Shown here one piece after another: positions 60,142 through 64,000 of a DNA stretch of 64,000 bases; the stretch's first letter is position 1; every line of letters begins with the position of its first letter. The notes below the pieces were generated by a model. It worked only from the letters and a program-made list of their open reading frames with translations, was not told the origin of the DNA and ran no database searches. This DNA is from Arthrobacter ramosus (lineage in GTDB: Bacteria; Actinomycetota; Actinomycetes; Actinomycetales; Micrococcaceae): the NCBI RefSeq assembly GCF_039535095.1, contig NZ_BAAAWN010000001.1, positions 2,418,001 through 2,482,000 of the forward strand, given 5' to 3'. A program made the position numbers and the translations under genes.

Positions 60142-60914
60142 TGGAACTCGGTCTCCAAGGCAAGGTGGCGTTCGTCGTCGGGTCGACGTCCGGGCTTGGG
60201 CTCGGAATCGCAGAGGCTTTGAGTAATGAGGGAGCGTCCGTCGCGGTCGCCGGCCGAAGGGGCGATCTCGCCCGCACGCATGCGGGGAGGATGCCGTCAG
60301 CTGTTGGAGTCGAACTGGACCTCACTGACGCCGCGAGCCGGACGGCTGCGATCGACCAGGTCGTTTCCACGCTCGGGCCGATCGATGTCCTTGTGCTCAA
60401 CTCCGGGGGGCCGCCCGCAGGGCAGGCTTCGGTCCTGCAGTCGCACCAGATGAAGTCGACGATCGAAGCGTTGCTGATGGCACAGATCGACCTCGTCCAG
60501 GCGGTGCTGCCGACAATGCGCGCGCACGGCTGGGGGCGCATCCTCGGAATCGGATCACGTGGCGTAAACCAGCCGATCCCCAACCTCGCACAGTCGAACA
60601 TTGCCAGATCGGCGCTTGCCGCCTATCTCAAGACACTCGCGGGCGAGGTCGCGCAAGACGGTGTCACCGTCAACATGATCCTCCCAGGGCGAATAGCGAG
60701 CGAACGCGCCATATCCCTGGACGCCGGACAGGCGAAACGCGAGGGCACGACTCCAGACGACGTACGCGAGCGGTCCCAGAAGAGCATTCCCGCCGGCCGG
60801 TACGGCACGGCCGAAGAATTCGGGAGTGTCGCGGCATTCCTGAGCAGCGCCAGAGCCTCGTATGTCACCGGCGCCCAGATTCGCGTGGATGGAGGCCTCA
60901 TCTCAAGTATGTAG
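60141..60914 (+). CDS. SDR-family protein without the Tyr-x3-Lys pair
   Basis: A 257-residue short-chain dehydrogenase fold. The cofactor loop is VAFVVGSTSGLGLGIAEALS and Ser139 is in GIGSRG. NAG is replaced by VLVLNSGGPPAG, and where Y-x-x-x-K should be it reads QSNIARSALAAYLKTL, that is Ser152 and Arg156. This variant group of FabG-like proteins exists in many bacteria, with unclear chemistry. ATG 60141 shares one base with the DapA-like stop (GTG 60138 is possible). Confidence 0.82.
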   Translation: MELGLQGKVAFVVGSTSGLGLGIAEALSNEGASVAVAGRRGDLARTHAGRMPSAVGVELDLTDAASRTAAIDQVVSTLGPIDVLVLNSGGPPAGQASVLQSHQMKSTIEALLMAQIDLVQAVLPTMRAHGWGRILGIGSRGVNQPIPNLAQSNIARSALAAYLKTLAGEVAQDGVTVNMILPGRIASERAISLDAGQAKREGTTPDDVRERSQKSIPAGRYGTAEEFGSVAAFLSSARASYVTGAQIRVDGGLISSM

Positions 60915-60932
60915 CCCGCGCCGCACTGCACC

Positions 60933-60953
60933 GCGGGCTCACGAAGAGCCCGC
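60933..60953 (+). terminator. Hairpin after the SDR gene
   Basis: GCGGGCTC at 60933-60940 pairs with GAGCCCGC at 60946-60953 over loop ACGAA, 19 bases after the SDR stop. It separates the enzyme genes from the ABC genes. Confidence 0.6.
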
Positions 60954-60988
60954 ACCCGAAACATGTATTCCACCTCGAAATACCCCTA

Positions 60989-61016
60989 CCAGGGTCGACC
61001 GTTCCGTCGACCCTGG
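60989..61016 (+). other. Second hairpin in the leader of the binding-protein gene
   Basis: CCAGGGTCGA at 60989-60998 pairs with TCGACCCTGG at 61007-61016 (10 bp, 8-base loop), 46 bases before the next start. It may stabilise the 5' end of the transcript or be a second terminator. No clear promoter is seen in this 148 bp gap. Confidence 0.5.
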
Positions 61017-61062
61017 GGTCCCTTGGATCACGTTGAAGCCGTGATTCAGCCCTAGAGAGGAT

Positions 61063-62607
61063 ATGACACCTATGAGATTAACACGTTTAAGAGGAGTTGC
61101 CGTCCTTGGAGTGCTTGCGCTCACCCTGCTGACTGCCTGCGGCGGCGGCAGCACCTCATCCACGGCAAACAAGGCTAGTACAGGTACTAAACTCGTCGTC
61201 GCCGAGACGGTCCCGCCACAGACCTTCGACCCGATCCAGTCGTCGCAGATTGCCACCATGTATGCTTGGCAGCTTGTCTACAACGGTCTCGTCAAGGTCG
61301 ACGGCCAGGGCAAGGTCCAGCCGGAGATCGCGACGGACTGGACCATCAGCAGCGACCGCAAGACCTATGACTTCACGATTCGGAGCGGTGCGAAGTTCTC
61401 CGACGGCAGCCCTCTGACCGCTGACGACGTCGAGTTCTCCTTCCAGCGACTGCTCAAGGACGGACTGCCCTACGCCAAGGCGCGGTTCCTGAACCTGGCA
61501 TCGGTCGCCAAGGTCGACGCGACGCACGTGCGGTTCCAGCTGAATAACCCCGACGCAGGCTTCCTGCTCAACCTGGGCAGCCCGTTCCTGATCGGTTCAG
61601 GCATCGTGAGCAAGGCATGGGCAGCGTCTCACGACCTCAAGACCCAGGTCCTCGGCGCCGGCCCGTTTGAGGTTGTCTCCTATGCTCCGAACAGCGAACT
61701 GGTCCTCAAACGCAACCCAAACTACTGGAACCCCAGCGCCGCTCCAAAGTACACGGACCTTCAGGTCAAGTACATGCCGGACCAGGCTGCCCAGGTGGCC
61801 GCGGTGCAGTCGGGACAGGTCGACCTGATCTTCCCGAGCGCTGAGAACGCCCTGCAACTTAAGAACAGCAAGACAGTGCAGGTCTCAAGTGTTCCGGGAA
61901 CCAACACCATTCGCCTGAACATCAACTCCGGCCGCGCTCCGTTCGACAACCCTGACGTCAGGGCGGCGATTTCACTCGCTCTCGATCGTAACGCCATCGT
62001 GAAGGGCGCCTTCCTTGGTCAGGCAGCGCCGAGTGCGCAGCTCCCTGGATCAACACCGTGGGGCCTCCCGCTCGACCAGCTCGCAAACCAAACGCGCGAC
62101 GTGGCCAAGGCAAAGCAACTGCTCGCAGGAGCTGGCTTCCCCAATGGCATTAGCATCACGCTGACACACCTCGCCGGATACGGGACCTACCTAGACCGGT
62201 TCGCCGACCTCGTGAAGACACAACTGGCGGAAGCGGGCATCAACGTCACCATCCAGGCCGAACAGAACGCGGTGTGGCTCGATCACCAGAACAAGGCCAA
62301 CTACGACATCCTGGACAACGTCTACGCGTTCACCGGCGATCCAATGTCACTGTTGTCCCCCCGTCCGGGACGGCAGGGAGCAACACCGCCTGAGGTTACG
62401 GCATTGATGCAGAAAGCCGCGCAGGACGACCCGTCCGCGTACGGAGCAAACCTGCAGGCGCTCATGCAGCTGGAAGACAAACTCACATTCCCCGACATCG
62501 CGGTGGCTGCGCCAAACGCGATGATCGCCTACGGCCCGAACGTCACATCTGCGACGCCGGACCCGACCCTCGCGCGGCAGTTCCTCACCGCCGTCGTCGT
62601 CAAGTAG
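61063..62607 (+). CDS. Peptide-type ABC substrate-binding lipoprotein (family 5)
   Basis: A 514-residue receptor. The signal peptide MTPMRLTRLRGVAVLGVLAL ends with the lipobox LLTAC (Cys26). Family-5 motifs are AWQLVYNGLVKVDGQGKVQP, then EIATDWTISSDRKTYDFTIR and FSDGSPLTADDVEFSFQRLL. GAGAGG lies before ATG 61063; ATG 61072 is an alternative. Family 5 binds di- and oligopeptides, opines or other amino-acid-derived solutes, which would fit the aminotransferase and creatininase in this locus. Confidence 0.9.
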   Translation: MTPMRLTRLRGVAVLGVLALTLLTACGGGSTSSTANKASTGTKLVVAETVPPQTFDPIQSSQIATMYAWQLVYNGLVKVDGQGKVQPEIATDWTISSDRKTYDFTIRSGAKFSDGSPLTADDVEFSFQRLLKDGLPYAKARFLNLASVAKVDATHVRFQLNNPDAGFLLNLGSPFLIGSGIVSKAWAASHDLKTQVLGAGPFEVVSYAPNSELVLKRNPNYWNPSAAPKYTDLQVKYMPDQAAQVAAVQSGQVDLIFPSAENALQLKNSKTVQVSSVPGTNTIRLNINSGRAPFDNPDVRAAISLALDRNAIVKGAFLGQAAPSAQLPGSTPWGLPLDQLANQTRDVAKAKQLLAGAGFPNGISITLTHLAGYGTYLDRFADLVKTQLAEAGINVTIQAEQNAVWLDHQNKANYDILDNVYAFTGDPMSLLSPRPGRQGATPPEVTALMQKAAQDDPSAYGANLQALMQLEDKLTFPDIAVAAPNAMIAYGPNVTSATPDPTLARQFLTAVVVK

Positions 62608-62616
62608 CACCCCACC

Positions 62617-62654
62617 TCCGCCGTCCGGGTCGTTGCATCGACCCGGACGGCGGA
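62617..62654 (+). terminator. 16-bp hairpin between binding-protein and ATPase genes
   Basis: TCCGCCGTCCGGGTCG at 62617-62632 pairs perfectly with CGACCCGGACGGCGGA at 62639-62654 around loop TTGCAT. It starts 10 bases after the binding-protein stop and precedes the ATPase start by 30. It probably limits read-through, giving more receptor than ATPase. Confidence 0.75.
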
Positions 62655-62683
62655 ATCCACCACTTCATGGGCGGAGACGATTT

Positions 62684-63754
62684 ATGAATACCACTGACAC
62701 CGACCGGACGCACGACACAGACGAGACCACCGTCGGGTCGGGCACGAAGGCGCCTGTGCTCTCAGTGCGCGGCCTGAAGACCTGGTTCACCACCCCTGCC
62801 GGCGATGTCCGCGCCGTCGACGGCGTGACCTTCGACGTGGCGGCAGGAGAAACCCTCGGCCTCGTCGGAGAATCGGGCTCGGGCAAGAGCGTTACGGCCA
62901 ACTCGATCCTCAGGCTCGTGCCCCAGCCCGGCCGGATCGTTGCCGGGGAGATCCGGCTCAACGGCAAGGACCTTAAGGAGCTCAGCCCCGAGCAGCTGCG
63001 GGAGGTCCGGGGATCTGACATCGGCATGGTCTTCCAGAACCCGATGACGGCACTTAATCCGTCCTTTACCGTGGGATGGCAACTGGCAGAGGCGCTTCGC
63101 GCCCATGGGGGCCCCACCGGCCGGGAGGCTGAAGCCCGGATCGAACAGGCCCTCGCTGACGTCGGGATGCCGGACCCGGCCAGGCAACGCGCCTCATTCC
63201 CCCATCAAATGTCCGGAGGCATGCGCCAACGCGTTGTCATCGCCATCGGCATGATCAACAGTCCCCAGCTGCTCATCGCAGACGAGCCGACAACGGCACT
63301 TGACGTCACCATCCAGATGCAGGTGATCGCCTTGATGAAGCGCCTGGCCGACGAGCGCGGCACCGCTTTGCTTCTCATCACCCACAATATGGGCGTCGTT
63401 GCGAAGATGTGTGATCGGGTCGCCGTGATGTATGCGGGAGAAATCGTCGAGCAGGCGCCCGTCGAACCCCTCTTCGCTGAGCCGCTTCACCCCTACACCG
63501 CGGGGCTTCTTGATTCCCTTCCCCGGGCAGACCACGTGCGAGGCAAGCTACCCACGCTGCCCGGATTTCCGCCGGACATGGCCAACGTCCCGAGCGGCTG
63601 CCGCTTCGCTGACCGCTGCCGCTTCGCGCAAGACCAATGCCGCACAACGCACCCAGACCTGGTTGAGATCGAGCCAGGGCGCAGCACGCGCTGCCTGATC
63701 GTGCAACAAACCGGCAAGCCCGTCTCAGCCCTGATCCCGAATGAGCCATCATGA
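62684..63754 (+). CDS. Peptide-type ABC ATPase (DppD/OppD-like)
   Basis: A 356-residue ATPase. Walker A is GESGSGKS, the Q-loop is [13 protein letters not shown], the signature is [15 protein letters not shown], Walker B is [13 protein letters not shown], and the switch His is in LITHNMG. The C-terminal oligopeptide domain has the Cys-rich [20 protein letters not shown] lies 8 bases before ATG 62684. Unusually, no permease gene lies between it and the binding protein; permeases may follow beyond the window. Confidence 0.92.
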   Translation: MNTTDTDRTHDTDETTVGSGTKAPVLSVRGLKTWFTTPAGDVRAVDGVTFDVAAGETLGLVGESGSGKSVTANSILRLVPQPGRIVAGEIRLNGKDLKELSPEQLREVRGSDIGMVFQNPMTALNPSFTVGWQLAEALRAHGGPTGREAEARIEQALADVGMPDPARQRASFPHQMSGGMRQRVVIAIGMINSPQLLIADEPTTALDVTIQMQVIALMKRLADERGTALLLITHNMGVVAKMCDRVAVMYAGEIVEQAPVEPLFAEPLHPYTAGLLDSLPRADHVRGKLPTLPGFPPDMANVPSGCRFADRCRFAQDQCRTTHPDLVEIEPGRSTRCLIVQQTGKPVSALIPNEPS

Positions 63755-64000
63755 CCACAGCACCTGTCGACACCCGATCGACCACCTCACTGCTCGAGGT
63801 GCGCGACCTCAAGAAGCATTTTCCCGTCAGAGTCGGTGGCAGAGAACAGACCCTGCGTGCCGTCGACGGCGTCTCCTTCAGCATCAACCGCGGAGAGACA
63901 CTCGGCGTGATCGGAGAGTCCGGCTGCGGCAAGTCCACGGTCGCCCGGCTCGTCGTCGGGCTGATGAAGCCGTCGGACGGGACAGTGGAGGTCGACGGCG
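63751..64000 (+). CDS. Peptide-type ABC ATPase (DppF/OppF-like), cut by window edge
   Basis: The first 83 residues of the partner ATPase: [20 protein letters not shown], then [20 protein letters not shown] and Walker [13 protein letters not shown] 63751 overlaps the upstream ATPase stop by ATGA. The K-K-H-F-P-V segment is typical of the F subunit. The remaining two thirds lie beyond the window. Confidence 0.9.
   Translation, partial: MTTAPVDTRSTTSLLEVRDLKKHFPVRVGGREQTLRAVDGVSFSINRGETLGVIGESGCGKSTVARLVVGLMKPSDGTVEVDG

Overview
The window is GC-rich, uses GTG and TTG starts alongside ATG, and packs genes with many 1-4 nt start/stop overlaps. Gene content (small Hsp20 with a MerR partner, MalT-like LuxR giants, a BTAD regulator, FCD-type GntR regulators, actinobacterial small proteins) points to a soil actinobacterium, most likely Arthrobacter or a close Micrococcaceae relative. 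This is an inference from protein style; no rRNA or tRNA gene lies in the window. I see no CRISPR array, insertion sequence, prophage or replication origin.

1-17 kb is a mixed stress and housekeeping stretch. It holds two aldo/keto reductases, a thioredoxin-reductase-like enzyme divergent from an XRE-cupin regulator, an NCS1 nucleobase transporter, a MerR/Hsp20/J-protein heat-shock group followed by two frameshifted small genes, a DUF4386 membrane protein with a small partner, a large LuxR regulator, a 1-Cys peroxiredoxin, a BTAD regulator, a quinone reductase, and a GH15 glucan hydrolase gene broken by one frameshift.

17.5-30.5 kb holds a minus-strand acetone-carboxylase-type operon (an extra HyuA-like protein, then gamma, beta, alpha, then an unknown protein). 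A convergent MalT-like regulator lies at its far end. Copies of a roughly 100 bp hairpin-forming repeat sit near 17.0, 28.4 and 30.4 kb; the last two face each other around an aldo/keto reductase and a small unknown gene.

31-40.6 kb is a LacI-controlled module: a Tat lipoprotein binding protein, an ATPase, a fused double permease, an unknown 281-residue protein, a cyclic amidohydrolase, and a D-2-hydroxyacid dehydrogenase. It abuts a fossil 3' end of hydroxypyruvate isomerase and an intact tartronate semialdehyde reductase, so the module seems to have displaced part of a glyoxylate operon.

40.7-52.3 kb is an L-fucose system. GH29 fucosidase and a CUT1 ABC importer run on the minus strand. 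A GntR/FCD regulator sits in the middle. The non-phosphorylating pathway (fuconate dehydratase, mutarotase, lactonase, aldose dehydrogenase, keto-deoxy-fuconate dehydrogenase, plus an epimerase-like protein and a NIPSNAP protein) runs on the plus strand. Four matching operator-like palindromes lie in pairs in front of the two halves. The final diketo-acid hydrolase is missing.

52.4-64 kb is a second GntR-controlled divergent catabolic locus whose substrate I cannot name. The minus arm encodes an NAD-dependent epimerase/dehydrogenase, a metal-site-free amidohydrolase coupled to an intact one, an enolase-superfamily enzyme with an unusual active site, a creatininase-family hydrolase, a class IV aminotransferase and a GNAT-like protein. 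The plus arm encodes the regulator, a DapA-like lyase, an SDR lacking YxxxK, and a peptide-type ABC importer that runs off the end. It is the best candidate for an undescribed pathway.
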